DNA of 64,000 nt from Lumbricus rubellus (GCA_945859605.1 OX243815.1:44176237-44240236); one strand, 5' to 3'. Positions 9,901-19,500 are shown, counted from the first letter of the stretch. Notes: generated by a model from the sequence alone, not told the origin. Numbers and translations: made by a program.

Positions 9901-11717
9901 CCGATTTGAGAGAAAGAATAGAAGAAACATGTGATATGGCACAGAAGGCCATACATAAAGCAAATGAAAAGAACAAGAAGTATTATGATAAGAAAGCACG
10001 TTACAGAGAGTTGAAGATAGGAGATAAAGTTTTATTACTGTTACCCAGTTGTAACAATAAGATGCTTGTAAAATGGCAAGGACCATTTGTGGTCAGAGGC
10101 AAAATAGGAGATTATGATTACAAGGTGGAAATTGATGGTGGAAAACTCAAAACATATCACATCAATATACTAAAGAAGTACTACGAGAGAAATGGAGAAG
10201 GTAATGATGTAGAAACGTCAGCATACATATCGGCGATAGTACATGATGGTAAAGATGGTGAAGATGAAGAAGAAGAGATATTGAGCTTATATGTAAGTAA
10301 ACAAACGGAGACTTACAAAGATGTGGATATCAATCCTAAATTGACGGAAAAACAGAAAAGAGAATTAAGGGAACTACTGAGAGAACATGAGGACATATTC
10401 AGTGATAAGCCAGGAAGGACAGATATGGTAAAGCATGAGATTCATCTGACGAGTGATGAGCCAATTCGGTTACGAGCTTATCCAACGCCATATCATCTTC
10501 AAGCGGAGATAAACAAAGAATTAGAGACGATGCTAGATAATGGAATTATAGAAAGATCGGAAGCAGCGTATGCAGCGCCGCTTGTAGTTGTTAAAAAGTC
10601 AGATGGAAGTAACAGACTTTGCTGTAATTATAAACAACTCAACAAAGTGACAGTATTCGATCCAGAACCGATGATGTCGAATGAGGATATTTTCAATAAA
10701 CTCAGTGGAAGTAAAATCTATAGCAAGTTCGATTTCTGTAAAGGGTATTGGCAGATACCAATGAGCGAAGAATCAAAAGACTTAACCACATTCATCTGTG
10801 CAAGCGGATTATATAAGTTCAATGTGTTACCATTTGGACTAGTCAATAGCGCATCCAGTTATAATCGCTTGATACGGAAAATATTACATGGAACTGAAAA
10901 TCTAGAAAGTTATGTCGACGATATTCTTGCTCATACGAAAGGATGGAACGAACACATGAAGACGTTAAGAGAGTTTTTCACAAGAGTGAGAAAAGCTCAT
11001 TTGACATTGAAACCGAAGAAATGTTCACTAGGATATGGCAAGATAGATTTCCTAGGCCATACATTGAACAACGACGATATAAGCCCTAAGGGAGAATCTA
11101 TTGACAAGATTGTGGAAATGCCACAGCCTAAGACGAAGAAGCAAGTGAGAAGCTTTTTAGGAGCGATAAATTACTATCGAAAGTTTATTCCACATTGTGC
11201 AGAATTGATGGCACCGTTGAGTGACTTGACTAAAAAGTTAGCTCCTAACAATATTGAATGGAACCAAGAGTTAGGTGAAAGTTTTAAGCAGTTGAAAGAA
11301 GCACTAGCTAAGACACCAATCCTTAGGTTACCAGACTTGGAGAAAGAATTTATAATACAGACAGATGCATCAGGAAAAGGGATAGGTTGTGTTCTTATTC
11401 AGCAGTATGAAGGAATAAACCACCCGATTGCATATGCGAGTAGAAAATTGTTGGAAAGAGAGATGCGATATTCAGTTGAGGAAAGAGAATGTTTAGCCAT
11501 AATGTGGGGAATCAGTAGATTTGATCGATATTTGTGTGGAAGAGAGTTTGTGATCGAGACTGACCATTGTGGACTACAGTACATGAAGGAAGGGAGGATG
11601 AAGAATGCAAGAGTCATGAGGTGGAGCCTCGCCCTTCAAAATTATTGTTTTACAATACGTTACATTAAGGGATGTAATAATGTAATGTCCGATTATTTAA
11701 GTAGAGGATTGACCTAA
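6954..11717 (+). CDS. gag-pol: Gag-Pol polyprotein, Gmr1-type (SCAN-like capsid, PR, IN, RT, RH)
   Basis: A single 1587-codon ORF starting at ATG 6954 in context ACCATGT. Residues 20-120 are a charged coiled coil. Residues about 180-312 resemble the SCAN domain (RFQLTEGGYRNKF, then LLLRDQFYLTCSNELKMFL). A CCHC knuckle follows (C385, C388, H393, C398), then a retropepsin motif YDSGSS with Asp485. The integrase has an HHCC zinc motif (H743, H750, C773, C776), a D,D35E core (D806, D866, E902) and a GPF module near 1040. The reverse transcriptase has YVDD at 1320-1323. RNase H has Asp1471 (TDAS), EERE and ETDH. All catalytic residues are present and no stop or frameshift is seen. Integrase upstream of reverse transcriptase distinguishes this from ordinary gypsy. 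Gag and Pol share one frame, so their ratio cannot be set by frameshifting; processing by the protease is expected. Confidence 0.95.
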   Translation: MSLGEHEQCVKLAKEMGMDGDELKTFVRDRQQEARDDRLRDREDRRLKDEAAAAEIKAARAQELELARIADARLERERESNDARLVREAAECQARREMDLEVKKLECELRMREIDSRNNQNRGEATFTMVGDGSYQGNSNHNRGMKDIKFPVFNENKDCLDAYLLRFERTCTAYEIATENWSLMLAKHLEGKALEVYQRMSSEETQDYECLKRHLLKRFQLTEGGYRNKFKMSKMESGETPTDFVHRLRRYMQQWLLQAGFEKTYEGMENLLLRDQFYLTCSNELKMFLKERGKMSLEDTLNCAESYIEAHGYKYTESNLRPPVKFSNERPNVKPFDDKSRERFNGNINRGRGDMKQNRETNHNGSMNRGFSREREQAAEHKITCFSCGRTGHKSYDCSHKQKGVVKHTAAAIQVYENRAYKIAQANEELKLNEVEKEEERKKELPIQLAASTMVTDRRDDGDDLENKNEGQLKVNGVNASCLYDSGSSTCIVKRSLVNDVDFTGREAQCILIDGTLRNFPTAKVNIESEYFTGNVEAMVMEEPVKPVIIGRMKGLKYLVVKETTDNMINCDRSDTDDNENREDRLKKIQKSLSVESQGQSDKKKVHFASEITSELNDDVTDDVIENDVCQTTAAVETRAESKKVTKYKQLKVTEMPDLNVSTKEIKELQSKDETLKKFWDKAIDWSGDDSVTEKVLYVKKNGFLYRRFMETTEDDVKWQLMVPKELRGKVLAVAHNSLLSAHLGMKKTHDKIVNEFYWPSIGQEIKRYVLSCDVCQKSVDKKVSHRAPMGHLPVLDVPFKHVCVDIIGVIEPMSSRGYRYILTIVDLSTRYPEAIPLKGITTEEVAEALFNFYCRMGVPQKIHTDRGSQFTSELMADVNKMLLIKHTFTSPYHAMGNGCVERLNGTIKATLRKLIGEQVKEWDRFLAPLLFALRDTVHESHGFTPFELIFGRSCRGPIQILKELWTNEKVEDEVKDVYTYMTDLRERIEETCDMAQKAIHKANEKNKKYYDKKARYRELKIGDKVLLLLPSCNNKMLVKWQGPFVVRGKIGDYDYKVEIDGGKLKTYHINILKKYYERNGEGNDVETSAYISAIVHDGKDGEDEEEEILSLYVSKQTETYKDVDINPKLTEKQKRELRELLREHEDIFSDKPGRTDMVKHEIHLTSDEPIRLRAYPTPYHLQAEINKELETMLDNGIIERSEAAYAAPLVVVKKSDGSNRLCCNYKQLNKVTVFDPEPMMSNEDIFNKLSGSKIYSKFDFCKGYWQIPMSEESKDLTTFICASGLYKFNVLPFGLVNSASSYNRLIRKILHGTENLESYVDDILAHTKGWNEHMKTLREFFTRVRKAHLTLKPKKCSLGYGKIDFLGHTLNNDDISPKGESIDKIVEMPQPKTKKQVRSFLGAINYYRKFIPHCAELMAPLSDLTKKLAPNNIEWNQELGESFKQLKEALAKTPILRLPDLEKEFIIQTDASGKGIGCVLIQQYEGINHPIAYASRKLLEREMRYSVEERECLAIMWGISRFDRYLCGREFVIETDHCGLQYMKEGRMKNARVMRWSLALQNYCFTIRYIKGCNNVMSDYLSRGLT

Positions 11718-11866
11718 GATTTAAGTAAATCAATGGTGATACTATAGGTAGATAAGAAGTAGTTGTGTTAGGTTGTGATGTTGTGTAAAGTAGTATAAGC
11801 ATAGGCATAAGCAGTTATTGTAATTTGATAATTAGATAAGTTGATAAAGCCTGTGTACAGACTTTT

Positions 11867-11880
11867 GAAGAAAGGGTATT
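11867..11880 (+). other. Polypurine tract before the 3' LTR
   Basis: GAAGAAAGGG followed by TATT lies immediately upstream of the 3' LTR and is the expected plus-strand primer. The 149 bp between the stop codon and this tract is a short AT-rich 3' leader with no ORF. Confidence 0.65.
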
Positions 11881-12886
11881 TGTCGTGGTTATATTAAATG
11901 ATTATCAAATTAAACACTTGCTATGCATGTATAATTATTAATTATAGGTAGAAGTTAAGCTAGGCAATTTAATTGGCGAGTTTAGGTAATATGTGTGGCA
12001 ACATATTAAATATTAATACATAAAACCAATGACTGCAGCTAAGCGTAATAACGAGTGGTCAAGGTTACCATGACAACAAAGGATGCTAAGCCTATTCGTG
12101 ATTGGTGCAAACTGGAAGCGAATGACGTGACGAGTTAAAAATGACGTCAGCAAAGTGGACGTTGAGTTTTTGACTCTCTACAGGTATATCTGGAAATGGT
12201 GGTTGTTTCGCTGCGGTGATCAATCCAAAGTTGTGATTTTCAGAGTAGAGACGAAGGTAATTGAACTGTTCGGACGATCAACCGATAGTTCAAAGTATTG
12301 TGCATTAAGTGCAACGCAATTTAAATGAGAAATTTGCGTTAGTGCATAATAATCATCGTGTGAAGTGTGAGACACTTGCGAAGAAGACGAACTCTTAGGC
12401 AACAGTCTGAAGAGTCGTGTAATTTTGAATCGGCTAGTGAACAGCTGATTCGGCGTGCGAAGTACGAGGGACGTTTGGTCAACTGGAGAAGAGCTGTGAG
12501 GTGAATGCGACGATTCATCTTGTGTGCAACTGATTCACGGCAAGATACGAGTAAGGCGATTGGTGTGGTTGCTTCCATGACTGCATTTCAACTGTCTGAT
12601 CAACATTCTTGACTGCGAAGAATCGGACGACGGAGAGAGCCGAAGACATTCGAGTTCAAACAACTCGACAGATAAGCGCAAATATAATATTTCCTAAGTA
12701 ACTCGCCACACTAGGTAAATAGGATTGTTATTTGTTTGTGCATATGAATGATATTGAATAACTTTATATTATATATATTTCATAAGAACTGGGAGTTTGT
12801 TGAATTTGGAAGAATTTCTTGAGTAAGTTAAACCCAACCGATTAACCACTAGGATAATAAAGTGCCCTTTTACACGGGATACGACA
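11881..12886 (+). repeat. 3' LTR of the Gmr1-like element
   Basis: Same length and apparently the same sequence as 5627-6632. AATAAA (12856-12861) would provide the polyadenylation signal. It is followed by the ATCAT target duplication. Confidence 0.95.
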
Positions 12887-12918
12887 ATCATCTACAGTGA
12901 TTGTAATTGTAATCGTAC

Positions 12919-12961
12919 ATTTATATAGCGCCACTTCAAGACAATTCTTCAGAGGCGCTCA
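12919..12961 (-). mobile_element. LINE/SINE 3' tail fragment
   Basis: TTATATAGCGCC-ACTTCAAG...TTCAGAGGCGCTC matches the shared retroposon tail (AGCGCC/GGCGCT stem). No body is recognised beyond it. The Gmr1-like element landed just to the left. Confidence 0.65.
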
Positions 12962-13171
12962 TACATACAGTGATTTTTTAAGCATTCCTACCAATCATGG
13001 CAATGTGCAGGGTTAAGTTTTTAAAATAGGTAAAAATATTATCATGCATTATAAATTAATATTTTCTTAAAATAATATGCTTTTCGAGTGTGATTGCGTT
13101 TTGCGACTATTTGAATTGGGTTTCTATTGACTCTGTAATGCGCAATAAAATCATTTCTTAACCGACTTAAA

Positions 13172-13334
13172 CATTGCTAAAGTGCAAAAAAGAAGTGCCT
13201 CGACGCCCCTTACCTTTCCAAAAGAAGTGCCAGGACGCCCCTTACATTTTCAGGTGTGCTGGCCAAACAAGTGGAGATTTGAAAATAAGTGCCAGGACGC
13301 CGTCCATGACCGTCCTACCACACTTTAAGCCCTG
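13172..13334. mobile_element. hAT-type MITE, family CAGGGCTTAAAGTG
   Basis: The right end (reverse complement) reads CAGGGCTTAAAGTGTGG and the left end CATTGCTAAAGTGC. Flanks GACTTAAA (13164-13171) and GATTTAAA (13335-13342) match at 7 of 8 bases. A second copy is at 27678-27851 (shared AAGTGCCAGGACGCCCCTTA, GTGTGCTGGCCAAA and CATGACCGTCCT). Confidence 0.85.
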
Positions 13335-13342
13335 GATTTAAA

Positions 13343-13883
13343 CCTAAACTGATCAATAGCTCACATCTTGCTATCACTCCACAAGTCTTTCACTCGTCTG
13401 TCCTTTTATTACTTATTACTCCTCGCCGTTTTAATTCTGAACAATGCCAACATTTAGGCGTCGGACTTTCTAACTACTAGTCTGACCCAGGATTGACGTA
13501 GTGTTTGATCTATTCCCCTTCTTTGAGGGGAACTCGGGTTCTGGGGTGGCCTGTGAATACATGTTGTACATTGGTCCACACGACTTTTCGTCATTGAGCG
13601 TTGTATAGAAAGGTGAGTGCTCCGTTTTCGAGTTAGAAGCAGATATATTGCGAGTTATTAACCAGTGAAATCGATGCTACACTGCCACCTGGCGATTGTG
13701 ATCATCACGAATGACATCTAGCGACTGTGTATGAAACACAAACCGACCAATAATCTCTTCTGTTCTATATACAATTATACATGACATTGTACAATGTTGT
13801 ACAATACGACGATTCCTCTACAATCAGGTTATCCCGCTAGCTTGCACTGGGTGGCCCATTATTTTTATTTTATATTTTTTCTT
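13343..13883. other. No gene recognised; CTCF-like motif at 13682
   Basis: CTGCCACCTGGCGA at 13682-13695 fits 12 of 14 positions of the CTCF core consensus. Nothing else is supportable. Confidence 0.3.
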
Positions 13884-14087
13884 GCTATATCGCCCCCTCA
13901 AGCTCACTACTCAGAGGCACTCCCGGCTATAGCGTGGACACTGCATCGGTGTTTCACGCCGAAGCGCACGAGCATTTGCGAGGAAATGACTTGCTCAAGG
14001 TCACTACGCGACGTCTTGAGGTGGATTCGAACCTGGTACGAGCCGACTCCAAGGCATCGAACCCACCACTACACCACCGCGTCCCAC
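13884..14087 (-). mobile_element. tRNA-derived CORE-like SINE, near full length
   Basis: On the minus strand there is a tRNA-like head with an A-box-like TGGTGTAGTGG and B-box GGTTCGAATCC, then a CORE-like GACCTTGAGCAAGTCATT. The tail is GAGTGCCTCTGAGTA...TTGAGGGGGCGATATAG, matching the LINE tails here. The middle resembles the MIR core GTGACCTTGGGCAAGT. Further copies are at 47965, 48273 and 49008. Pol III transcription and LINE-driven insertion are inferred. Confidence 0.8.
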
Positions 14088-14209
14088 AACTTGGGGTGAG
14101 GTATTTCTGACGTCAATGGCCCATTCGATCCGTGGAAAGATCCATTGCAGTGTTATATTATTCCATGGAAGCTATTTTTTGCACCGCAGTAAACACATAG
14201 GGCTGCATA

Positions 14210-14395
14210 ACAGCGGAACGGTGAAAGAAAGAGACCTAGGGCAACAAAACGGAGCAGGGAAACAGAATCGAACACAAGAACTTGTCGAAACAGAGTGTAG
14301 CAGCGGAACAGAGCGGAACAGAGCGGAACGGAGAAACGAAGCGGAACAGCGAAACAGAGCGGAACCGGTAATCAGAGCGGAACCTCGCGACATTG
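14210..14395. repeat. Degenerate 10-bp repeat (AGCGGAACAG)
   Basis: A loosely periodic GCGGAACAGA series, clearest at 14300-14385. Open frames across it are repeat artefacts. Confidence 0.7.
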
Positions 14396-14535
14396 GTGGA
14401 GACATGAAGGTACAGGTAGCCGTCTGTTTCCGAACGATTGCTCATCGTCTTTGTTTTCTCGTCTCTGCAATCGACAGAGAAAGGAATGACACGATCCTGA
14501 AGTTCAGTTGTGGCCAAACATGATGGTCGTAGCAT

Positions 14536-14729
14536 CAGGGCTGTTTTAAAGGAATTTTTAGAACTGCGCAACTTCTTCTTTCCTTTCCCATCCTCCATGA
14601 TTAATTACTTCCAATCGGAGGACAATTACCTTTTCTGCTAGTTTTAACTGTACAGAAGTGTTTCTACAACTGCACAAATCAATTTAGAACTGCACATTTT
14701 GTGTGCAACTGCACGTTAAAGAAACCATG
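14536..14729. mobile_element. hAT-type MITE, inverted relative of 29846-30029
   Basis: The left end is CAGGGCTGTTTTAAAGG; the right end is decayed near GCACGTTAAAGAAACC. Flanks CGTAGCAT (14528-14535) and CGCAGCAT (14730-14737) match at 7 of 8 bases. The interior (GCACAAATC-ATTTAGAACTGCACATTTTGTG) is the reverse complement of the copy at 29846. Confidence 0.85.
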
Positions 14730-14827
14730 CGCAGCATTTTCTATAGGGCTATGCTTTCCAATAGGAAGTGACTTCTCTCTTTATCTAAGCGTCACTTGAT
14801 CAGCCCGACCTCAACATCACAAGTCAC

Positions 14828-14929
14828 GTGACACACACGCACACACACACACGCACACACACGCGCACACACACACAACGACACGCACACACACACAACG
14901 ACACGCACACATACACACATACGCACTCA
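14828..14929. repeat. (CA)n microsatellite with CACG interruptions
   Basis: About 100 bp of CA dinucleotides with interspersed ACGAC units. Confidence 0.95.
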
Positions 14930-15435
14930 CTCACCATTATGCACCCTATGAGGAAAAACGTCAAGTGCACATCACACCACGCTGTCTGTCCGACAACATT
15001 GAAACATCAAACATTGATGTTATCCAATAACATTTTGCGTTTTTACAAGCGACTGATGTGGTCAGCCGTGTGTGCATCGGTGGTCCACTATGGTCAGCAG
15101 TCATGATAGTGGACCATAAACACACATGAACGGCGGGTCTGTCAAATAGGACAGCAAGATACACAGCTGGTTACCGATTGCCCAAAGTATTGCCAAAAAG
15201 TCTGGCTGGAACCATTGGTTCTTACAATTGTTTTTACCCGATGTACATATAGGATCTCTCAGGATTTCAAAAATTATGCTTGCAGCTGTTTTTGTGTGTT
15301 TAGAAGATCAGGCCGCGTCCTCCGCAACAGTATTAAAAGTGCCACGAAATGCTATGGCGTTGTATATAGCGCTGGATACTGATAGAAAGGCGCTGAATTA
15401 TATTCTGTCCGGGGATGAAACGTCCGCATACCCTT
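14930..15435. other. No gene; short hairpin at 15081-15116
   Basis: TGGTCCACTAT (15081-15091) and ATAGTGGACCA (15106-15116) form a perfect 11-bp stem with a 14-nt loop. No coding feature is recognised. Confidence 0.4.
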
Positions 15436-15640
15436 ACATGCACATGCCTACTTTGTTGCTTAGTTACTTGCTTACTTACTTACTTACTTGATTACTTACT
15501 TTACTTACTTGCCTACTTGCTTACTTACTTACCTACTTATTTACTTACTTGCTTTCTTATTCATTTACTTGCTTGCTTACTTACTTTCTTACTTATCCTT
15601 AGAGTGCTTTATGCTTATTACTTGCTTACTAGCCTACTGC
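15436..15640. repeat. (CTTA)n microsatellite
   Basis: Degenerate CTTA/CTTG quadruplets over about 200 bp. The Leu-rich open frames are artefacts. Confidence 0.9.
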
Positions 15641-15644
15641 TTAA

Positions 15645-15719
15645 CCAATTCCCGCCGGATGGGGTCACCAGTGACACCATTAACAGTATAGGTATCAAAA
15701 CAATTCCGGCTGGAAAGGG
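15645..15719. mobile_element. Tiny piggyBac-like MITE with TTAA target duplication
   Basis: The element is bounded by TTAA at 15641-15644 and 15720-15723. Ends CCAATTCCCGCCGG and (reverse complement) CCCTTTCCAGCCGG form imperfect TIRs. TTAA duplications are specific to piggyBac-like elements. It is only 75 bp. Confidence 0.75.
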
Positions 15720-15723
15720 TTAA

Positions 15724-16040
15724 CAGAGCCTATAGCCGCGCAAAGACATTGCTCGACCTAATGCGAATTTGTCTAATATTATCATTGAAACGCAGGCGGT
15801 GCTGAAGCAAAAAGCATCGAATGCGCTGTCATGAGTAGCTATCCGGACCCAATAACAGATTCGTCATTCTTGCGTGGTATTACCGGAAGCCAGAGACCAC
15901 TGCTGTAAACGCTGGACTCAAGGATTCTGTATACTAAGGCAATGTTTGTAAGTTTGCCAAACTTGATTCAAATCTTCTCATTCCAAACCTTCTCAACCCA
16001 GGTTTAGCTCTGATTAACCGTAGTAATTCTCATAGCTGAT
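15724..16040. other. No feature recognised
   Basis: Non-coding, no repeat seen. Confidence 0.4.
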
Positions 16041-16330
16041 ATTCATTCATTCATTCATTCATTCATTCATTCATTCATTCATTCATTCGTTCAAGTATTT
16101 ATATAGCGCCTCTTCAAGGAAATTACTCAGAGGCGCTCCCGACTTCAGTACGGCCAAACAGAACAGTTTTGAAGTGTTTATAGAATGTGTCAGAGAGTGA
16201 TCTAGGGAGCAGGCGCAGCTCAAGTGGGAGGGCATTCCATACCACCGGGCCAACCACCGAAAGAGCACGACTCTGCATGATAGTGGTACGAACAAACGAG
16301 ACCAAGAGCACTCCCATATTATTAAGCAAT
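16041..16330 (-). mobile_element. 5'-truncated L2-like LINE 3' end
   Basis: On the minus strand, an ORF end (VVGPVVWNALPLELR ... TVLFGRTEVGSASE) shows the WN-LP-ELR and F-K-LF motifs typical of L2/CR1-type LINE C-termini. It is followed by the shared tail with AGCGCC/GGCGCT stem and a (GAAT)n run. L2 elements end in TGAA-type repeats, of which GAAT is a permutation. Only the last 70 codons remain. Confidence 0.85.
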
Positions 16331-17100
16331 ATTAAGTGGTAAATATTGAAGACTAAAAAGTGGTTGATGCCAACAATGGAAAATAAAAGTAATTAAGTAG
16401 CCTAGTAGCAAATGCTGGTTAAACTATTAAGTGGTATACGCTGGAATATCTATAGATCAATTAGGTGGTACGTTTTGAATAAGAGCAAAGATCATTATTT
16501 CAATGGCGGATGTTTGCAGAACTAATGATCACTAGACCGTCGCTTTAAGAGGCGAATACCCGAAGACCATTGTGTCGTATTTACAAGAAAATACCCGAAG
16601 ACCATTGCGTTCTATTTACAAGAAAGAGCAAAGACCATTAAGCGTTGTATGCACTGAGAAGATTAAGGCCGTTAAATTTGTCCCGAATGGCATACAATGA
16701 CGCAATACATAGCTGACCAAAGTGACCATGTCTGGTACACAGCACACACTGTCTGTGTCTATCGCCTCTGCTGTTAATGTCTATGTATACATTCAGATCA
16801 TTGCTCTATAACTTCCCCCAACTTCCGTTTGCTTTGCTGTTGTCTTGGGCAATGGGCAAGTCATTAGTTAAAGTTCTAAGATCTCAAATGACGTCATGAA
16901 ATCTGTCCGAAAACACGTCATCCATACATAGAACGTGGATAATATATCCTGATAGGGTAAACAAGTTGTCTTCCATCGCTAGAGAGACCAATGACCTGTT
17001 TTCCTAAACGGAAGCACTCCGATCCGTAATCTGGATTTTATAGCTTGCGTTTGAAGCAAAGGATTCAATAAAGGGTTCCTATACGTAAATGTCAGTGCAC
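16331..17100. other. No gene; short 35-bp tandem repeat near 16556
   Basis: A 35-bp unit starting ATACCCGAAGACCATTG is repeated about two and a half times (16556, 16591 and a decayed third copy). The remainder is unique non-coding sequence. Confidence 0.45.
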
Positions 17101-17307
17101 GTAAAATCACATGTAAATATATTTATGCAAACACATCTAAAGATATAAATATATATATATATATAAGTGCAGTTATTTATATATAGTAGGCCTATATATA
17201 AACATAATATATAGACATTATATTTGTAAATTGAGCATGGTATGCAATAAGTCGAGCTCTCGTATAAGTCTAATGTTCCTACAAGTGGCAGACGAATGCC
17301 GTGATCA

Positions 17308-17349
<42 letters not shown>

Positions 17350-17365
17350 TATGTATATATGCATT
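17101..17365. repeat. (TA)n-rich stretch
   Basis: Uninterrupted TA runs near 17143-17164 and 17311-17352 in an AT-rich setting. Confidence 0.9.
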
Positions 17366-17559
17366 TCTATTTATTGGAGTCGATTCATCGCTCCACAATC
17401 GGTCCAACTATCTATAGATGGATTACTGTAATAGCATTATTATGGCTTATTCTGAAGCGGTGCTATATGCATATTTGAAAACATGCACAATTATGATACA
17501 TCCATATAATAGGCACACGCTCACATTCTCGCACACACCTACAGTTCTACACGGACACA

Positions 17560-17585
17560 AACAAACACACACACACACACACACA
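17560..17585. repeat. (CA)n microsatellite
   Basis: About 12 CA units. 17366-17559 and 17586-17770 hold nothing recognisable. Confidence 0.9.
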
Positions 17586-17779
17586 ATTATATCCATAAAG
17601 TGATAAACAGCAGTATACATAAAATAATAATAATTATAGGCTGGCTGACTACAGACAAAGACGCGTACATTATATGCATACAAATAATAAATGCATCCAT
17701 CAACACAAAGCATTTCTCCCGCTGCATGGAAATGGCTTTAGTCTTCTGATTGGTTTTCTAAGCACCCTTCAACCGATCT

Positions 17780-18140
17780 GGCCTGGAGTCCTGCCCTTCC
17801 CCCGCAACTCTTGCCCCTTCTGGCATCCCAGATCTGGCCTGGAGTCCCTGCCCCACCTCCACCCCACCCAACCCCCCCGCAACTCCTGCCCTTCCTGGCA
17901 TCCCAGATCGGGCCTGGAGTCCCTGCCCCACCTCCACCCCACCCAACCCCCCCCGCAACTCCTGCCCTTCCTGGCATCCCAGATCGGGCCTGGAGTCCCT
18001 GCCCCACCTCCACCCCACCCAACCCCCCCGCAACTCCTGCCCTTCCTGGCATCCCAGATCGGGCCTGGAGTCCCTGCCCCACCTCCACCCCACCCACCCC
18101 CCCCGCAACTCCTGCCCCTCCTGGCATCCCACAGGCATCC
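17780..18140. repeat. 75-bp pyrimidine-rich minisatellite
   Basis: Near-identical units start CCTGGAGTCCCTGCCCCACC at 17838, 17913, 17989 and 18064 (steps 75, 76, 75), preceded by a shortened unit. Units differ mainly by one C in a C-run. All six frames stay open because the unit lacks stops; the proline- and glycine-rich ORFs on both strands are not genes. Confidence 0.95.
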
Positions 18141-18142
18141 CA

Positions 18143-18144
<2 letters not shown>

Positions 18145-18187
<43 letters not shown>
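18145..18187. repeat. (AT)n run inside the minisatellite block
   Basis: About 20 AT units separate the minisatellite from a partial extra unit at 18188-18240. Confidence 0.95.
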
Positions 18188-18398
18188 GCCCCTTCTCGAG
18201 TCCCTGCCCCTCCTGGCATCCCATGCTGTGCCCCTCCTTCCCATCATCGAGCTGCAGAGGAGACTCGACTGCTGCAGCGGTTATTAATTGTTTTCCCTCT
18301 CCAGAAGCACGACCTTCGACCTTTGCGGTGGTGCTCCTGCCACCTTCTCAACGTCGTCGTCGTCATCGATGATGAGAGGTTCTATCTAGGCCTACAGC

Positions 18399-18504
18399 GC
18401 TATATAAATATCGCTACAGCCGCTATATAAATATCGCTACAGCCGCTATATAAATATCGCTACAGCCGCTATATAAATATCGCTACAGCCGCTATATAAA
18501 TATC
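18399..18504. repeat. 23-bp minisatellite resembling a LINE 3' terminus
   Basis: Units of GCTATATAAATATCGCTACA plus GCC start at 18399, 18422, 18445, 18468 and 18491 (last partial). The core GCTATATAAATAT matches the end of the local LINE tail (GGCGCTATATAAATA), suggesting tandem growth from a retroposon end. Confidence 0.9.
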
Positions 18505-18594
18505 GAGATGCATGCATGCTGTAAATCAGGACGAGTGCATGCCGTCATCTTCTGCTTTCCGTTTGACGAACACTTCTATCAGAGCGGGTCCACT

Positions 18595-19500
18595 AAGAGC
18601 TTGACTGGCTGGTAGCAGGTTGGTTGGCTGTCTGATTGGCTGGTTGGCTGGTTGGCATATTGATTTATTGGCTATAGCTGGTTGGCGGATTGGCTGGTTT
18701 CCTGGTTGGTTGGCTGTCTGGTTGGCTGGCTTGCAGATTTGTTGGCTGGCTTACTGGCTGGCTGGCTGAATGCCTTGATGACCGACTGATTTGCTGGATT
18801 GCCGGGTTTGCCCACCGGCTATATGACTTGTATGAGACTAGCTTGCTGAATGTCTAGTTAGCTGACTGAATGACTGGCTGGTTGACTAGATTGACTGGCC
18901 ATATATTTGACTGGCTGACTGATAGATAGACTGGTTAGCTTGTGATTCACTGAAAAGCAAACTGAATCGCTGATTGATTGACTGTATAATTGACTTACGT
19001 AATGGTTGACTGGCTACCTAGCTGGACGATTGACTTACTTACTGGCTGGCAGCGGCGCCCTCAAGCGTACGCACTTACGCAAGTGCGTACAGAGCTGAAG
19101 GCTAAAAAATAAGAAATAAATTACAAATTAAAGCGTAAAATATAATAAACTGTGTAATTCTTATTCTATTGAATCTAGGCCTATATAATAATCTATCATT
19201 TCAAACAACATCCGAAATCAGCTCTAGGCCTATGCGTATACCCAAAATGTAGCAAAAAGTTTATGTTGGCGGTATACCTCACAATCGCCAGTATAGGCCT
19301 ATAAAACTCGCTTCGATCGCCGTTCGCTTCATATTTGTGCAAGCAGTGCGTAGGCCTTGTACAGGAAAAAATCCTGGGGCGCCGCTGGCGGGATGATTAG
19401 CTGACTGGTCGCTTGTCTAGCTATGATTACTGACTGGTTGATTGGTTTACTCATTGACCTGTTGTTTCACTGGCTGGTTAATTGACTAACTGTGTCAGTG
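18595..19500. repeat. Degenerate GGCTGGTT/GACTGACT tract, interrupted by a MITE
   Basis: Loosely repeated CTGG/TTGG quadruplets run from 18600 to 19045 and resume after 19390. The hAT-like element at 19050-19387 sits inside. Confidence 0.75.
19050..19387. mobile_element. hAT-like MITE (CAGCGGCGCCC ends)
   Basis: CAGCGGCGCCC at the left and GGGGCGCCGCTG at the right form TIRs. A clear 8-bp duplication is not seen, probably because the host tract is itself repetitive. Inside, GTACGCACTT and AAGTGCGTAC (19067-19090) form a 10-bp hairpin. Confidence 0.65.

Larger units (their letters stand above)
5627..12886 (+). mobile_element. Complete Gmr1-like Ty3/gypsy LTR retrotransposon
   Basis: Two 1006-bp LTRs (5627-6632 and 11881-12886, offset 6254) bound a 5.2-kb interior with one intact gag-pol ORF. 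A 5-bp target duplication ATCAT lies at 5622-5626 and 12887-12891. The LTR ends are TGTCG...CGACA. A primer-binding-site candidate follows the 5' LTR and a purine tract precedes the 3' LTR. Pol order is protease, integrase, reverse transcriptase, RNase H. That is the Ty1/copia order in a Ty3/gypsy-type protein and is diagnostic of the Gmr1 group described from deuterostomes. No env ORF is present. The absence of any LTR difference I could find and the open ORF indicate a very recent insertion. Confidence 0.95.

Noticed and set aside
17738..18372. Several overlapping 150-230 codon Pro/Gly-rich frames on both strands
   Set aside because: The 75-bp minisatellite has no stop codon in any frame; frames run into an (AT)n run and lack splice or start context.
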